Assembly: GCA_004322045.1 (NCBI GenBank) | Contig: SCRN01000044.1 | Coordinates: 1-64,000, forward strand | DNA from: Paraburkholderia sp. | Lineage (GTDB): Bacteria > Pseudomonadota > Gammaproteobacteria > Burkholderiales > Burkholderiaceae | Length of the DNA stretch: 64,000 nucleotides | Reading direction: 5' to 3' | In this document: piece after piece, positions 29,762-39,941 of the stretch | How the letters are laid out: each line of letters starts with the position of its first letter | Numbering within the stretch: the stretch's first letter is position 1 | Translations under genes and position numbers: made by a program | Notes under the pieces: generated by a model | What the model was told of the DNA's origin: nothing | Database searches by the model: none | Seen by the model: only the letters and a program-made list of their open reading frames with translations

Positions 29762-31597
29762 CTAGAGCGGCTGCGTGCGCGTGTCGAGCCAGCTCTTGGC
29801 GTCGCCCGACACATGGCGCCCTACCCGCTCGCGCACGGTCTCGTGATACGCGTTGAGCCACGCACGTTCGTCCTCGCGCAGCAGTGAAGGCACGATGCAA
29901 CGCGTATCGATCGGACACAGCGTGAGCGTTTCGAAGGCGAGAAACGAGCCGAACTCGGTTTCGCCGTCCGCGCGGCTCAAAACGAGGTTTTCGATGCGCA
30001 CGCCCCATCGACCGGGCCGATACACGCCCGGCTCGACCGATGTGATCATCCCCTCTTCGAGCGCCGTATGCGGGTCGGGCTGCGCATGGTGGGAAATGAC
30101 TTGCGGGCCTTCATGCACATTGAGGAAATAGCCGACGCCGTGCCCCGTGCCGTGGCCGTAGTCGCAGCCGGCTTCCCAAATCGGCGCACGCGCAATGGCA
30201 TCGAGCATCGGGCTGCGGATGCCGCGCGGAAAGCGCGCGCGGGACAAGGCGATCATGCCCTTGAGCACGATCGTGAAATCGCGCTTTTGCGCGTCGCTGA
30301 CCTCGCCCACCGGAACGACGCGCGTGATGTCGGTCGTTCCCGTCACGTATTGGCCGCCCGAATCGATCAGCAACAGCCCGTTTCCCTCGATCTTCGCGTG
30401 CGAGGCGGCGCTCGCGCGATAGTGCGGCATCGCGCCGTTGCCGTTGAAGCCGGCGATCGTGGCGAAGCTCGGCGAAATGAACCCCGGCCGGCGCGCCCGC
30501 GCCGCCGTGAGCTGCTCGTCGATCGTCAACTCCGTGATCGTTTCCCGCCCGAGCGCCGCTTCGAACCAAGCGAAGCATTCGGCCAGCGCCGCGCCGTCGT
30601 GCTCCATCGCAAGGCGCACGCGCTCCGCTTGCTCCGGCGTTTTGCGCGCCTTGGCCAGCGTAGACGGATTGATCGCTTCGACGACACGCACGCTCGCGGC
30701 AACGGCCTCGCGCACGCCATAGGTGACCCGACGCGGATCGATCAGCAACGTGGCGCCTGCAGGCAGCGCAGCGAGCGCAGCACGCGCTTGCTCGTACGGC
30801 GCGACGCGGATGCCGTCGCGAGCCAGCGCCTCGACGATCGCGGGCGGCGTCTTGCCGGCGCCCACGAAAAGCGTCGCGTCATCGAGCCCTACCAGCGCAT
30901 GAGCGACGAACACGGGGTTGAAGTCGACATCGTCGCCCCGCAAATTCGTGAGCCAGGCCACGTCGTCGAGCGTCGAAACGAAGTGCCACTGCGCGTCGCG
31001 CTCGCGCATCGCCGCCCGCACGAGGGCAAGCTTGTCGGCCCGGGCGACGCAAGCGTCCGCCGGCGCGTGCTCGTACACGGGGCTGGCCGGCAGCGCGGGC
31101 CGGTCGTGCCAGATCGGCTCGATCAGGTCGAGACCGGTGACGAGCTCGATCCCGCGCGAAGCCAACGCATCGCGCAAAGTACGTTCGGCTGCGAGCGCCA
31201 GCACCGCGCCGTCCACCCCCACTCGCTCGCCGGCGGCGAGCCGCTGCGCGAGCCAATCGACATGCGCTTGCGCCTGCGGGCCGCCCGCCATTTTCATGAG
31301 ATCGATGCTGGTGCCGGCCAACTGCGCCTGCGCTTGCACCCAATACCGGCTGTCGGCCCACACGCCCGCGCAATCGGCCGTGACGACGAGGGTGCCGGCC
31401 GAGCCGGTGAAGCCCGACAACCAGCGCCGAGCTTGCCACCGTTCCGGCAAGTATTCGGACAGATGCGGATCCGACGAAGGCACGACGTAAGCGGCAAATC
31501 CGGCGCGCGCCATCGCCTCGCGCAGCCGCGCGAGACGGCCGCCGATCGGTGACTCGGGACCGCTGTGCGCGGCGGATTCGGGAAGACGGTCGTTCAT
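29762..31597 (-). CDS. Xaa-Pro aminopeptidase (aminopeptidase P family, M24B)
   Basis: This 611-aa protein has two N-terminal creatinase-like domains and a C-terminal pita-bread metallopeptidase domain. The five metal ligands are recognisable: the Asp pair in LIDSGGQYVTGTTDITR, His in GTGHGVGYFLNVHEGP, Glu in ITSVEPGVY and Glu in RIENLV. This is the long cytosolic form related to eukaryotic APP1 rather than the ~440-aa PepP. I chose ATG 31597 over GTG 31606 because a GGTGA lies at proper distance. It follows a small membrane protein gene by 15 bp, probably as an operon. Confidence 0.88.
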   Translation of the reverse strand: MNDRLPESAAHSGPESPIGGRLARLREAMARAGFAAYVVPSSDPHLSEYLPERWQARRWLSGFTGSAGTLVVTADCAGVWADSRYWVQAQAQLAGTSIDLMKMAGGPQAQAHVDWLAQRLAAGERVGVDGAVLALAAERTLRDALASRGIELVTGLDLIEPIWHDRPALPASPVYEHAPADACVARADKLALVRAAMRERDAQWHFVSTLDDVAWLTNLRGDDVDFNPVFVAHALVGLDDATLFVGAGKTPPAIVEALARDGIRVAPYEQARAALAALPAGATLLIDPRRVTYGVREAVAASVRVVEAINPSTLAKARKTPEQAERVRLAMEHDGAALAECFAWFEAALGRETITELTIDEQLTAARARRPGFISPSFATIAGFNGNGAMPHYRASAASHAKIEGNGLLLIDSGGQYVTGTTDITRVVPVGEVSDAQKRDFTIVLKGMIALSRARFPRGIRSPMLDAIARAPIWEAGCDYGHGTGHGVGYFLNVHEGPQVISHHAQPDPHTALEEGMITSVEPGVYRPGRWGVRIENLVLSRADGETEFGSFLAFETLTLCPIDTRCIVPSLLREDERAWLNAYHETVRERVGRHVSGDAKSWLDTRTQPL

Positions 31598-31612
31598 AGA
31601 GGTCACCAGGGA

Positions 31613-31867
31613 TCAACGACGGGAGGACAAACCGACCGTCACGGCGACGGCAATCAGCGCAAGGCCCGTACAGACAGGCCATTCGAGCGTCTCGCCGTCG
31701 TGGAATAGGCCGGACACGTTACCGGCCATTTTCGCAGTCGCGGCGGCGCCCGCGCCAGCTAGCAAGGCAATGGAGAGACGCGCGCCGCGCGAACGGCGCA
31801 GCGGATGCAGCCACCAGCCCGCGAGCCCCACCGCGAGGCCCAGCACGATCACGCCCGGCCAGCCCAT
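31613..31867 (-). CDS. Small hydrophobic membrane protein, unknown
   Basis: This 84-aa protein has two predicted membrane helices ([15 protein letters not shown] near the N-terminus and [14 protein letters not shown] near the C-terminus). Between them is a Gly/Ala-rich region ([15 protein letters not shown]). I do not recognise a characterised family. It begins the leftward run into the aminopeptidase P gene with only 15 bp between them and is divergent from hemA. Confidence 0.65.
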   Translation of the reverse strand: MGWPGVIVLGLAVGLAGWWLHPLRRSRGARLSIALLAGAGAAATAKMAGNVSGLFHDGETLEWPVCTGLALIAVAVTVGLSSRR

Positions 31868-32027
31868 CAGCCGCGCCCCGCGCCAGGTTTTGCTTCGCCG
31901 GCCGGCGCCAAGCCGCGAAGGGAACAGCCACGTCGCATCGTCGATCTCTTGTTTTCCGTGTTGGATGGGAGGGCATCGCGCGCCGTGCGGCCGGGCGCGC
32001 GCGCTCAGCGAGCCATAGAACTAAACC

Positions 32028-32038
32028 GTTATAATAAC
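32028..32038 (+). promoter_or_regulatory. hemA promoter -10 box within a palindrome
   Basis: A perfect TATAAT (32030-32035) lies 55 bp upstream of the hemA ATG, inside the 11-bp palindrome GTTATAATAAC (32028-32038). No good -35 is visible at the usual spacing, so the promoter may need an activator. The palindrome could serve as an operator, or may be chance. Confidence 0.5.
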
Positions 32039-32089
32039 CGGCTGAAATATCAGCGCCGTCCGCCATGTCGACGGCCTTCGCCCCCACGT

Positions 32090-33385
32090 ATGCAACTGCT
32101 CACGATCGGAATCAATCACCACACTGCGCCTGTCGCCTTGCGCGAGCGCGTGGCGTTTCCGCTCGAACAGCTCAAACCGGCGCTCGACGCTTTCCAAGGC
32201 TTATGGCGCGAGCGCGCGGCTTTGAACCCGCCCGAAGCGGCGATTCTGTCCACCTGCAACCGCACCGAACTGTACTGCGCCACCCATGACCGCGCCGCGC
32301 GCGAGGCGGCGCTGCAATGGCTGTCGAGCTACCACGGCTTGTCGTTGGACGAGCTCGCGCCGCACGTGTACGCCCTGCCGCAGTCGGAAGCCGTCCGGCA
32401 CGCATTCCGGGTTGCATCGGGTTTGGACTCGATGGTGCTCGGGGAAACGCAAATCCTCGGACAAATGAAGACGGCGGTGCGCTCGGCCTCCGAGGCGGGC
32501 GCGCTCGGCACGTACCTGAATCAGCTGTTCCAGCGTACGTTCGCCGTCGCGAAAGAAGTGCGCGGAACGACGGCCGTGGGCGCTCAGTCGGTGTCGATGG
32601 CGGCCGCGGCCGTGCGCCTGGCCCAACGCATCTTCGACAAGATTTCGAGCCAGCGCGTGCTGTTCATCGGCGCGGGCGAGATGATCGAGCTGTGCGCGAC
32701 GCACTTCGCGGCGCAAAACCCGCGCGAGCTCGTGGTCGCGAACCGGACGGCCGAACGCGGCGCGAGGCTGGCCGCCCGCTTCAACGGCCAGGCCATGCCG
32801 CTGTCGGACTTGCCCGCGCGCATGCACGAATTCGACATCATCGTGTCCTGCACGGCCTCCACGTTGCCGATCATCGGCCTTGGCGCCGTCGAGCGTGCAG
32901 TCAAGGCGCGCCGCCGCCGGCCGATCTTCATGGTCGATCTGGCCGTGCCGCGCGACATCGAAGCGGAAGTGGGCGAGCTGCAAGACGTCTTTCTGTACAC
33001 GGTCGACGATTTGGGCGCGATCGTGCGCGAAGGCAACGCATCACGGCAGGCCGCCGTCGCGCAAGCCGAAACGATCATCGAATCGCGCGTGCAAGGGTTC
33101 ATGCAATGGCTCGATGCGCGCAGCGTCGTGCCCGTGATTCGTCACATGCATACGCAAGCCGACCAGTTGCGCCGCGCCGAACTCGAGCGCGCAATGAAAT
33201 TGCTCGCGCGCGGCGACGATCCCGCGGCCGTCCTCGAAGCCCTGTCGCAATCGCTAACCAACAAGCTGATTCATGGCCCCACGCACGCGCTCAACCGCGC
33301 GGGCAGCGACGAGCGCGCCAAACTGATCGATTTGCTGGGCGGGTTCTACGATCACGCCAAACCGTCCGAACCGTCCGGCCATTAG
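32090..33385 (+). CDS. hemA: Glutamyl-tRNA reductase
   Basis: This 431-aa enzyme reduces glutamyl-tRNA(Glu) to glutamate-1-semialdehyde, the first step of C5 tetrapyrrole synthesis. It begins with the family N-terminus [19 protein letters not shown]. It has the catalytic cysteine in STCNRTELY (about residue 50), the NADPH-binding segment [10 protein letters not shown], and the C-terminal dimerisation helix region (AKLIDLLG). The start was placed at 32090; the frame is open for 95 more codons upstream, but that part has no homology and covers the promoter. Confidence 0.96.
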   Translation: MQLLTIGINHHTAPVALRERVAFPLEQLKPALDAFQGLWRERAALNPPEAAILSTCNRTELYCATHDRAAREAALQWLSSYHGLSLDELAPHVYALPQSEAVRHAFRVASGLDSMVLGETQILGQMKTAVRSASEAGALGTYLNQLFQRTFAVAKEVRGTTAVGAQSVSMAAAAVRLAQRIFDKISSQRVLFIGAGEMIELCATHFAAQNPRELVVANRTAERGARLAARFNGQAMPLSDLPARMHEFDIIVSCTASTLPIIGLGAVERAVKARRRRPIFMVDLAVPRDIEAEVGELQDVFLYTVDDLGAIVREGNASRQAAVAQAETIIESRVQGFMQWLDARSVVPVIRHMHTQADQLRRAELERAMKLLARGDDPAAVLEALSQSLTNKLIHGPTHALNRAGSDERAKLIDLLGGFYDHAKPSEPSGH

Positions 33386-33468
33386 CGGCGCTTCCCCGCC
33401 TCGGCGCGGCCATCCGGCCCGTGCCATCTGACTTTTCCACATTCTTTCCGGGGAGCCTCGCTCCGCAC

Positions 33469-34551
33469 ATGAAAACGAGCATGCAACACAAGCTCGACCA
33501 GTTGACGACGCGACTGGCCGAACTGAACGATCTCCTTGCCCGCAGCGACGTGACGGCCAATCTCGATCAGTACCGCAAGCTCACGCGCGAGCACGCCGAA
33601 ATCGGTCCGGTCGTCGAGCACTATGCACTTTGGCGCCAGGCTCGCAACGATTCGGCCACGGCGCAAGAACTGCTCGCCGATGCGTCGATGCGCGAGTTCG
33701 CCGAAGAGGAAGTGCGCGCATCGCGCGACAAAATGGCGCAGCTCGCGGAAGACTTGCGCAAGATGCTGTTGCCGAAGGATCCCAACGACGAGCGCAACAT
33801 CTTCCTCGAAATCCGCGCCGGCACGGGTGGCGACGAATCGGCGCTGTTCGCGGGCGATTTGTTGCGGATGTACCTGCGCTATGCCGAACGGCAGCGCTGG
33901 CAGGTCGAAATGATGTCGGAGAGCGCGTCCGATCTTGGCGGCTACAAGGAAGTGATCGTGCGCATTGCGGGCCAGGGCGCCTACTCCCGGCTCAAGTTCG
34001 AATCGGGCGGGCACCGGGTGCAGCGGGTGCCGGCCACCGAGACGCAAGGCCGCATCCATACCTCGGCGTGCACGGTGGCGGTGATGCCCGAAGCCGACGA
34101 AATCGGCGAAGTCGAGATCAATCCGGGGGACTTGCGCATCGACACGTTCCGCGCGTCGGGCGCGGGCGGCCAGCACATCAACAAGACCGATTCTGCGGTG
34201 CGCGTGACGCACTTGCCGACCGGGATCGTCGTCGAATGCCAAGACGATCGTTCGCAGCACAAGAACAAGGATCGCGCGCTCAAGGTGCTCGCGGCACGGA
34301 TCAAGGACAAGCAGGCTCACGAGCAACACGCGAAGGAAGCGGCGACGCGCAAGAGCCTGATCGGATCGGGCGATCGTTCGGAGCGCATCCGCACTTACAA
34401 CTTCCCACAAGGGCGCCTCACCGACCACCGCATCAATCTGACGCTATATAAGCTCGATTCGATCATGGACGGCGATCTGGACGAACTGATTGCGGCCCTC
34501 GTCAGCGAGCATCAAGCGGAACTGCTGGCCTCGCTCGGCGAGGCCGACTGA
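33469..34551 (+). CDS. prfA: Peptide chain release factor 1
   Basis: This 360-aa factor terminates translation at UAA and UAG. The stop-codon-recognition tripeptide PAT ([17 protein letters not shown]) and the peptidyl-hydrolysis GGQ loop ([14 protein letters not shown]) are present. The length is exactly the family norm. It lies 83 bp after hemA and 23 bp before prmC, whose product methylates the GGQ glutamine. This adjacency is conserved across many proteobacteria. Confidence 0.97.
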   Translation: MKTSMQHKLDQLTTRLAELNDLLARSDVTANLDQYRKLTREHAEIGPVVEHYALWRQARNDSATAQELLADASMREFAEEEVRASRDKMAQLAEDLRKMLLPKDPNDERNIFLEIRAGTGGDESALFAGDLLRMYLRYAERQRWQVEMMSESASDLGGYKEVIVRIAGQGAYSRLKFESGGHRVQRVPATETQGRIHTSACTVAVMPEADEIGEVEINPGDLRIDTFRASGAGGQHINKTDSAVRVTHLPTGIVVECQDDRSQHKNKDRALKVLAARIKDKQAHEQHAKEAATRKSLIGSGDRSERIRTYNFPQGRLTDHRINLTLYKLDSIMDGDLDELIAALVSEHQAELLASLGEAD

Positions 34552-34574
34552 AGGCGCGCCGCGCCACCCTTGCC

Positions 34575-35462
34575 ATGACATCCGATTTCGTCGCGCCGTC
34601 CGCGCCCGCCCCGCTCGCCCCGACTGCCCGCGCCTTGCTGCACGCCTCGCCGCTGCCGGCGCTCGAGGCGCGTATCTTGCTCGGCCATGCGCTCGGCTGG
34701 CGGCGCACGGAGCTCATCACGCGCGGGGACGAGCTGCTTGCCGCCGATGCGATCGCCCGCTACCGGGCGCTCGAAGCACGCCGCATTGCCGGCGAGCCGA
34801 TCGCCCAGATCGTCGGCGCGCGCGAGTTCTACGGCCTGATCTTCGACGTCACGCCGCAGGTCTTGATTCCCCGTCCCGAAACGGAACTGCTCGTCGAAAC
34901 GGTGCTGGCCGCGATCGAACCGGCGCCTCGCCCGCGAGTCCTCGATCTGGGCACCGGCAGCGGCGCCATCGCCATCGCCATCGCTTGCACGCGGCCCGAC
35001 GCGCGCATCGTGGCCGTCGATCGCTCCCCCGATGCGCTGACCGTCGCGGCGCGCAATGCCGCCAGGCTGCTCGACCCGGCGCGCCCGGGCGGCGCCATCC
35101 AATGGCGGCAAGGAGATTGGTACGCTGCGCTAGAGGCCACCGAGCCGTTCGACGTCATCGTCTCGAATCCCCCGTATATCGCCGCGCATGACCCGCATCT
35201 GAATGCCGGCGATTTGCGTTTCGAGCCGCGCGGCGCGCTCACGGACGAAGCGGACGGGCTGTCGTCGATCCGCGCGATCGTCGCCGGATCGGGTCCGTTC
35301 CTCGCACCGGATGGGCGGCTGTGGCTCGAGCACGGCTATGACCAAGCCGTACAAGTGCGCGCCATCTTGACCGCGGCCGGCTTTACCGGCGTGCACTCGC
35401 TCTGCGACTTGGCCGGGATCGAGCGCGCCACGGGCGGTGCCGCGCCGAACGTGCGGCGCTAA
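34575..35462 (+). CDS. prmC: Release factor glutamine methyltransferase
   Basis: This 295-aa N5-glutamine methyltransferase modifies the GGQ glutamine of RF1 and RF2. The SAM-binding motif [15 protein letters not shown], the [10 protein letters not shown] segment and the catalytic NPPY ([13 protein letters not shown]) are all visible. An N-terminal helical domain of about 100 residues binds the release factor. The first 15 residues are Ala/Pro-rich and slightly longer than usual. Directly follows prfA. Confidence 0.95.
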   Translation: MTSDFVAPSAPAPLAPTARALLHASPLPALEARILLGHALGWRRTELITRGDELLAADAIARYRALEARRIAGEPIAQIVGAREFYGLIFDVTPQVLIPRPETELLVETVLAAIEPAPRPRVLDLGTGSGAIAIAIACTRPDARIVAVDRSPDALTVAARNAARLLDPARPGGAIQWRQGDWYAALEATEPFDVIVSNPPYIAAHDPHLNAGDLRFEPRGALTDEADGLSSIRAIVAGSGPFLAPDGRLWLEHGYDQAVQVRAILTAAGFTGVHSLCDLAGIERATGGAAPNVRR

Positions 35463-35562
35463 GCGCATCGGCCGGGGCCGACGAAATCCGCTATCATTTC
35501 GACCTAACTCTCCGGTTTTTCACTGTTTCTTTCGCGCTCGGCGCGAAAACACAAGGTCAGTC

Positions 35563-35874
35563 ATGGATACGCAAGAACGCATCAAGCAAATCGTCGATGA
35601 AAACGCCGTCGTGCTCTTCATGAAGGGTAACGCGCAGTTTCCGATGTGCGGTTTTTCGGGCCGCGCCGTGCAAATCCTGAAGGCATGCGGCTTGGACGAG
35701 TTCAAGACCGTGAACGTGCTCGAAGACGACGAAATCCGTCAGGGCATCAAGGAATTCTCGAACTGGCCCACGATTCCCCAGCTTTACGTGAAAGGCGAAT
35801 TCGTCGGCGGCTCGGACATCATGATGGAGATGTACGAATCGGGCGAGCTGAAGCAACTGTTCACCGCGGCTTAA
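35563..35874 (+). CDS. grxD: Monothiol glutaredoxin Grx4
   Basis: This 103-aa monothiol glutaredoxin has the CGFS active site ([14 protein letters not shown]) preceded by the glutathione-binding lysine (MKG) and followed by WPTIPQLYV and GGSDI. Such proteins carry [2Fe-2S] clusters with glutathione and deliver them to client proteins. The length matches. A TATCAT (35492-35497) upstream may be a -10 box, but the -35 is poor, so it may be read from the prmC transcript as well. Confidence 0.96.
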   Translation: MDTQERIKQIVDENAVVLFMKGNAQFPMCGFSGRAVQILKACGLDEFKTVNVLEDDEIRQGIKEFSNWPTIPQLYVKGEFVGGSDIMMEMYESGELKQLFTAA

Positions 35875-35933
35875 GGCTGAGCGCACGGGAGCCGCGTCTC
35901 GCGGCCCATCGCTCGAGCGCCACCGCTGCCGCC

Positions 35934-36530
35934 ATGTCCCTCGCCCATGCGCCGCCGCGCCGGCTGATCGTCGCGATCACCGGCGCCACGGGCGCGATTT
36001 ACGGTATCCGCTTGCTTGAAACGATGCGGCGCATCGACGCACTCGAAACGCATCTCGTCGTGTCGAGCGCGGGCTGGCTCAACATCCAGCACGAACTCGG
36101 GCTGACCAAGGACGACATCCATCCTCTGGCGGGCGTCGTCCACAGCGTGCGCGACGTCGGTGCGAGCATCGCATCGGGTTCGTTCGCGACGGACGGGATG
36201 ATCGTCGCCCCCTGTTCGATGAAGACGCTTGCCAGCATCGCGCACGGGCTATCGGACAATCTGATTGCGCGCGCCGCCGACGTCACGCTCAAAGAGCGTC
36301 GGCGCCTCGTGCTGCTCGCGCGCGAGACGCCGCTGAACCTCGCCCACTTACGCAATATGACGGCCGTGACCGAAATGGGCGGCGTCATCTTCCCGCCCCT
36401 GCCGGCCTTCTACAACCGGCCGGCGTCGGTGGACGACATCGTTGACGACACGGTGGCGCGCGTGCTCGACATGTTTGCTCTCGGTCCCGCGCGCGCTGCC
36501 GCCTGGCCCGGGTTGCGAGCGCAATCGTAA
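35934..36530 (+). CDS. ubiX: Flavin prenyltransferase UbiX
   Basis: This 198-aa enzyme makes prenylated FMN, the cofactor for the UbiD decarboxylase of ubiquinone synthesis and related aromatic decarboxylases. Family motifs are present: ITGATGAIYGIRLLE, the FMN/serine loop CSMKTLASIAHG, RRLVLLARETPL, and the PAFYNRP region near the C-terminus. The start at 35934 gives the typical N-terminus and length. It is 59 bp after grxD. Confidence 0.94.
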   Translation: MSLAHAPPRRLIVAITGATGAIYGIRLLETMRRIDALETHLVVSSAGWLNIQHELGLTKDDIHPLAGVVHSVRDVGASIASGSFATDGMIVAPCSMKTLASIAHGLSDNLIARAADVTLKERRRLVLLARETPLNLAHLRNMTAVTEMGGVIFPPLPAFYNRPASVDDIVDDTVARVLDMFALGPARAAAWPGLRAQS

Positions 36531-36695
36531 GCTCGTGCGGCACTTCTGCCGCGCAGTGCGTTCGCGCGTTCCCGACGCCGGCTCATCGGCATTCGCAACG
36601 CCCACGACACAATCCGTTTCCTGAACGCCGGTTTATCCCGCCGGCGCATCGGCTTATGCTGCGTCATGTTATCGACGCATCGATGGGCCACACAC

Positions 36696-37478
36696 ATGTC
36701 ACGCTTACCTTCGCTATTCCTGTCGCACGGCGCGCCGACGCTGCCGATCGACCCGTCGATGCCATCGACCGAATTCGCCTCCCTCGCATCGACGCTGCCT
36801 CGGCCGAGCGCGATCCTGATGCTCTCGGCTCACTGGTGCACCGAGATCCCGGTTGCAAGCACCGCCGAGGCTCCGGAGACGATTCACGATTTTTACGGCT
36901 TCCCGCGCGAACTGTACGCGCTGCGCTATCCAGCGCCCGGCGCGCCCGACCTGGCGCGCAAGGCGGCGACGTTGCTCGCTCAGGCGCAAATACCCGCGAA
37001 AACGCAACCGCATGGCCTCGATCACGGCGCGTGGGTGCCGCTGCTGCTGATGTATCCGCAGGCCGAGATCCCGGTCGCCCAACTGTCGATTCAACCGCAC
37101 CGCGATCCGGCGCATCACTATGCGCTCGGACGGGCGCTGCGGCAGTTGGCGGAAGAAGGGGTGCTGATCGTCGGCTCCGGTCAAATCACGCACAATTTGC
37201 GCGCAGCCGACTTCGGCGCCAAACCCGGCGATGCGGACCCGCGTGTCGCCGAATTTACCGGCTGGTTCGAAGCCCGGCTCGCCGAACGCGATGTCGACGC
37301 ATTGTTGGACTACCGGCGCCGCGCACCGCACGCCGAGTTCATGCACCCGACCGACGAGCATTTACTGCCGATCTTCGCCTCGCTTGGCGCCGCGGCCGAC
37401 GGCTATTCGCTGCAAATCCAATCGCTCGGTACGTTCCAGCACGCGCTGGCAATGACCAATTACGTCTTTGCCGACTGA
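36696..37478 (+). CDS. DODA-type extradiol aromatic ring-opening dioxygenase family protein (YgiD-like)
   Basis: This protein of about 260 aa belongs to the class III extradiol (LigB/DODA) fold, resembling YgiD. Metal-ligand histidines appear in LFLSHGAPTL, SAHWCTE, PHGLDHGAWVPL and the SGQITHNLR segment. Bacterial relatives are mostly uncharacterised; E. coli YgiD can cleave DOPA. The true substrate is unknown. The start is uncertain between 36696 and 36666, neither having a good Shine-Dalgarno. Confidence 0.82.
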   Translation: MSRLPSLFLSHGAPTLPIDPSMPSTEFASLASTLPRPSAILMLSAHWCTEIPVASTAEAPETIHDFYGFPRELYALRYPAPGAPDLARKAATLLAQAQIPAKTQPHGLDHGAWVPLLLMYPQAEIPVAQLSIQPHRDPAHHYALGRALRQLAEEGVLIVGSGQITHNLRAADFGAKPGDADPRVAEFTGWFEARLAERDVDALLDYRRRAPHAEFMHPTDEHLLPIFASLGAAADGYSLQIQSLGTFQHALAMTNYVFAD

Positions 37479-37538
37479 GGCTGGCTTCGAACTTCCTCGG
37501 GCCTCGAACGCCCTTCAACCACTCTACGCCCACGAAAA

Positions 37539-37579
37539 AACGAAGGCCCGTCTGACTCATCGTCAAACGGGCCTTCGTT
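37539..37579. terminator. Bidirectional terminator between dioxygenase and APC permease
   Basis: A perfect 13-bp stem (AACGAAGGCCCGT at 37539-37551 with ACGGGCCTTCGTT at 37567-37579) has extra TGAC/GTCA pairing in the loop and a run of A on its left side. In the minus direction that becomes a T-run, so it best terminates the permease gene. It can also stop the converging dioxygenase transcript. Confidence 0.85.
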
Positions 37580-37637
37580 CGTCTTCTTGCTTGATGCGTT
37601 CGATCCGCGCGCAACGCGCGGCGGACCCGACGTCAGA

Positions 37638-39230
37638 TTAGACGCCCACCCCTTCGAGAATGTCTTCTTCCGACTCGCGCTCGTCCAGATAACGCGTGCG
37701 ATAGCCTGTGTTGACACCCCAGAAATAGAAAACCAGTGCGACGACGGCCACGACGAGCATATCCCAGCCATAGGGCAAGGCGCCGATGCCGCCGAACTGC
37801 TTGCTACCGAGGATCGAAAGCGCAGCCATCGTGGGCAGATAGGCGACAAGCCACCAAGCCGCCTTCAGGTCGCCGCCCCAACCGCCCCAGCCCGACTTGC
37901 CCTGGTAGTAGAAGTAGATCGGCAGCGCGACGATCATCAGCAGAATGATCTCGCCTGTGAGCGGCCACTTCGCCCAATACAGCACCATCGAGGCGCAGAC
38001 GAACGCGAACGGCGCGATGATGCCCATGAACGGCAATTTCAGCGGCCGCTCGACGTCCAGTGCCGTGCGGCGCAGCGCCATGAGACTGATCGGGCCGGTC
38101 AAGTACGAAATGACGGTGGCGACCGAGATGACGGCGGCAAGCGAGCTCCAGCCGCGGAAGAAGAACATGAAGACGAACGAGACGGCCAGGTTGAACCACA
38201 TCGCGTTGCGCGGCACGCCGTAGAACGGGTGCACGTTGCCGAACATCTTCGGCAGCGTATTGTTGCGCTCCATCGCGTAGATCATGCGCGTGGTCGTCGC
38301 CATGTAGGTCGTACCAGTGCCGCTCGGGCTGACGAATGCGTCGACGTAGAGCAGGATGGCAAGCCAGTTCAAGTTCAGCGCAAGGGCCAGTTCCGCGAAC
38401 GGCGAGGCGAAGTTGAAGTGGCTCCAACCCTTGGCGACATCGGCCGGATTGACGGCGCCGATGTAGGCGAACTGCAGCAGCACGTAGATCACGAGCGCCA
38501 GCAGAATCGAACCAATCACGGCGAACGGCACGCTCTTGGACGGGTTGCGCGCCTCGCCGGCCAGATTGACCGGGCTTTGGAAGCCATTGAAGCTGAACAC
38601 GATCCCGCTCGTGGCCACGGCCGTGAACACGGCCGACCAGCCATAGGGCGCGAATTCGCTCGACGTGCCGAAATTCTCGCTATGGAAGCCAGACGCCAAC
38701 AGGCCCGCGATGGTGAGCCCCGGGATGATGAACTTGAACACGGTGATGGTCGTGTTCGCGCGCGCGAACACTTTCACGCCCCAGTAGTTCAGCATGAAGT
38801 AGACGATGACGAGCAACGCCGAGAGCAGCAGCCCTGGTGGCGTCAGCGATCCGTTCACGAACAAGTTGTGCGCCCACTCGTAGGGCCAGGTGCTCATGTA
38901 CTGGATCGACGCCTCGGCTTCGATGGGGATTACCGAAACGATGGCGATCCAATTCGCCCACGCGCTGATGAAACCGACGAGCGCGCCGTGCGAATAGCGG
39001 GCGTAGCGCACCATGCCGCCCGACTCGGGGAACATGGCACCCAATTCAGCGTAGGTGAGCGCAATCGCCAAAATGACGACGGCGCCGATAATCCAAGCGC
39101 ACACGGCGGCGGGTCCGGCGATCTTGGCGGCTTTCCATGCGCCGAACAGCCAGCCGGAACCGATGATGGAACCCAAGCCGGTGAGCATCAGCGCAAACGG
39201 CCCGATGTTCCGTTGAATGGAACTTTTCAC
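37638..39230 (-). CDS. APC-family amino-acid permease
   Basis: This 530-aa integral membrane protein has about 12-14 hydrophobic segments. The N-terminal helix-break motif of the APC superfamily (FALMLTGLGSIIGSGWLFG) and the consensus segment ISAWANW are visible. Its length and C-terminal layout resemble the aspartate-proton symporter YveA group, but the substrate is an inference. The start is a GTG at 39230 with an excellent AAGGAGAGG just upstream; a longer frame to 39374 covers untranslated leader. It ends at a strong terminator hairpin. Confidence 0.87.
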   Translation of the reverse strand: MKSSIQRNIGPFALMLTGLGSIIGSGWLFGAWKAAKIAGPAAVCAWIIGAVVILAIALTYAELGAMFPESGGMVRYARYSHGALVGFISAWANWIAIVSVIPIEAEASIQYMSTWPYEWAHNLFVNGSLTPPGLLLSALLVIVYFMLNYWGVKVFARANTTITVFKFIIPGLTIAGLLASGFHSENFGTSSEFAPYGWSAVFTAVATSGIVFSFNGFQSPVNLAGEARNPSKSVPFAVIGSILLALVIYVLLQFAYIGAVNPADVAKGWSHFNFASPFAELALALNLNWLAILLYVDAFVSPSGTGTTYMATTTRMIYAMERNNTLPKMFGNVHPFYGVPRNAMWFNLAVSFVFMFFFRGWSSLAAVISVATVISYLTGPISLMALRRTALDVERPLKLPFMGIIAPFAFVCASMVLYWAKWPLTGEIILLMIVALPIYFYYQGKSGWGGWGGDLKAAWWLVAYLPTMAALSILGSKQFGGIGALPYGWDMLVVAVVALVFYFWGVNTGYRTRYLDERESEEDILEGVGV

Positions 39231-39493
39231 AACCTCTCCTTGGGGGATATACGAATGGCGCGCGGGGGGACGCGCTGGTTCTGCAAGAAGCGTGCAACCG
39301 GGCGAGCGCTGCGGTAAAGGGAGCCGCAACTTGGCGCAACCGCACCGGCGCGGCGCGTAGTTTACCGGTTGCATTCACTTAATTGGTGCGAAATGATCCG
39401 GCACTAGCAAAAAAACCGCCAGCGCCTGAAAGCCCTGTAAGAACTTGCGCCAAGCGGCGCGTCCGGGCGCGTTTATTGCGCTACGAAATGTTG

Positions 39494-39522
39494 TTGACGG
39501 CCGACGGAATTCGCCGTATAAA
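39494..39522 (+). promoter_or_regulatory. Sigma-70 promoter of the cold-shock gene
   Basis: TTGACG (39494-39499), exactly 17 bp, then TATAAA (39517-39522). Transcription would begin near 39529, leaving a 5'-untranslated region of about 140 nt before the csp ATG. That long leader is typical of cspA-type genes, whose RNA refolds at low temperature. Confidence 0.75.
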
Positions 39523-39668
39523 GACGGTGCAGGATTTCAAGTGGCGAGTGTGGATTGGTCTTTCGTAGTTCGCCCCCATCAGGTACTCCGGTTGTCCTAT
39601 TACCCTTCCTTGATTTTCGTGCGCTCCCAGGCTTCGGCCTTTTTTATTCAGATTTAGGAATTTGTAAT

Positions 39669-39872
39669 ATGGAAACCGGTACCGTCAAGTGGTTCAACGA
39701 CGCAAAGGGCTTTGGCTTCATCACCCCTGATGGCGGCGGCGAAGATCTCTTCGCGCATTTCTCGGAAATTCGCACGGAAGGCTTCAAGACGCTGCAAGAA
39801 AACCAAAAAGTGTCGTTCGAAGTGAAGACGGGCCCCAAGGGCAAGCAAGCTGCGAACATCAAGCCGGTCTAA
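39669..39872 (+). CDS. Cold-shock protein, CspA family
   Basis: This 67-aa single cold-shock domain (OB fold) has RNP1 ([11 protein letters not shown]) and RNP2 (DLFAHFSEI). It binds single-stranded nucleic acid and melts RNA secondary structure at low temperature. The gene has a consensus promoter, a long leader and its own strong terminator at 39942-39972, so it is a monocistronic unit. I cannot tell which Csp paralogue it is. Confidence 0.96.
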   Translation: METGTVKWFNDAKGFGFITPDGGGEDLFAHFSEIRTEGFKTLQENQKVSFEVKTGPKGKQAANIKPV

Positions 39873-39941
39873 GGGCTAATTCGCTGTCTGGCGCTCCCGC
39901 CTTCGCGCGGGGAGTTGTCGCCCAGGCCGCGCGCTTCGCAA

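Noticed and set aside
31805-32089. N-terminal extension of hemA by 95 codons
   Set aside because: It would cover the TATAAT promoter box and the divergent small gene, and has no resemblance to glutamyl-tRNA reductases, which begin at [11 protein letters not shown].
37587-39317. A 576-codon plus-strand frame opposite the APC permease
   Set aside because: The minus strand gives a coherent many-helix membrane protein ending at a terminator. The plus frame is hydrophilic, Asp/Arg/Gln-rich and overlaps the terminator hairpin.
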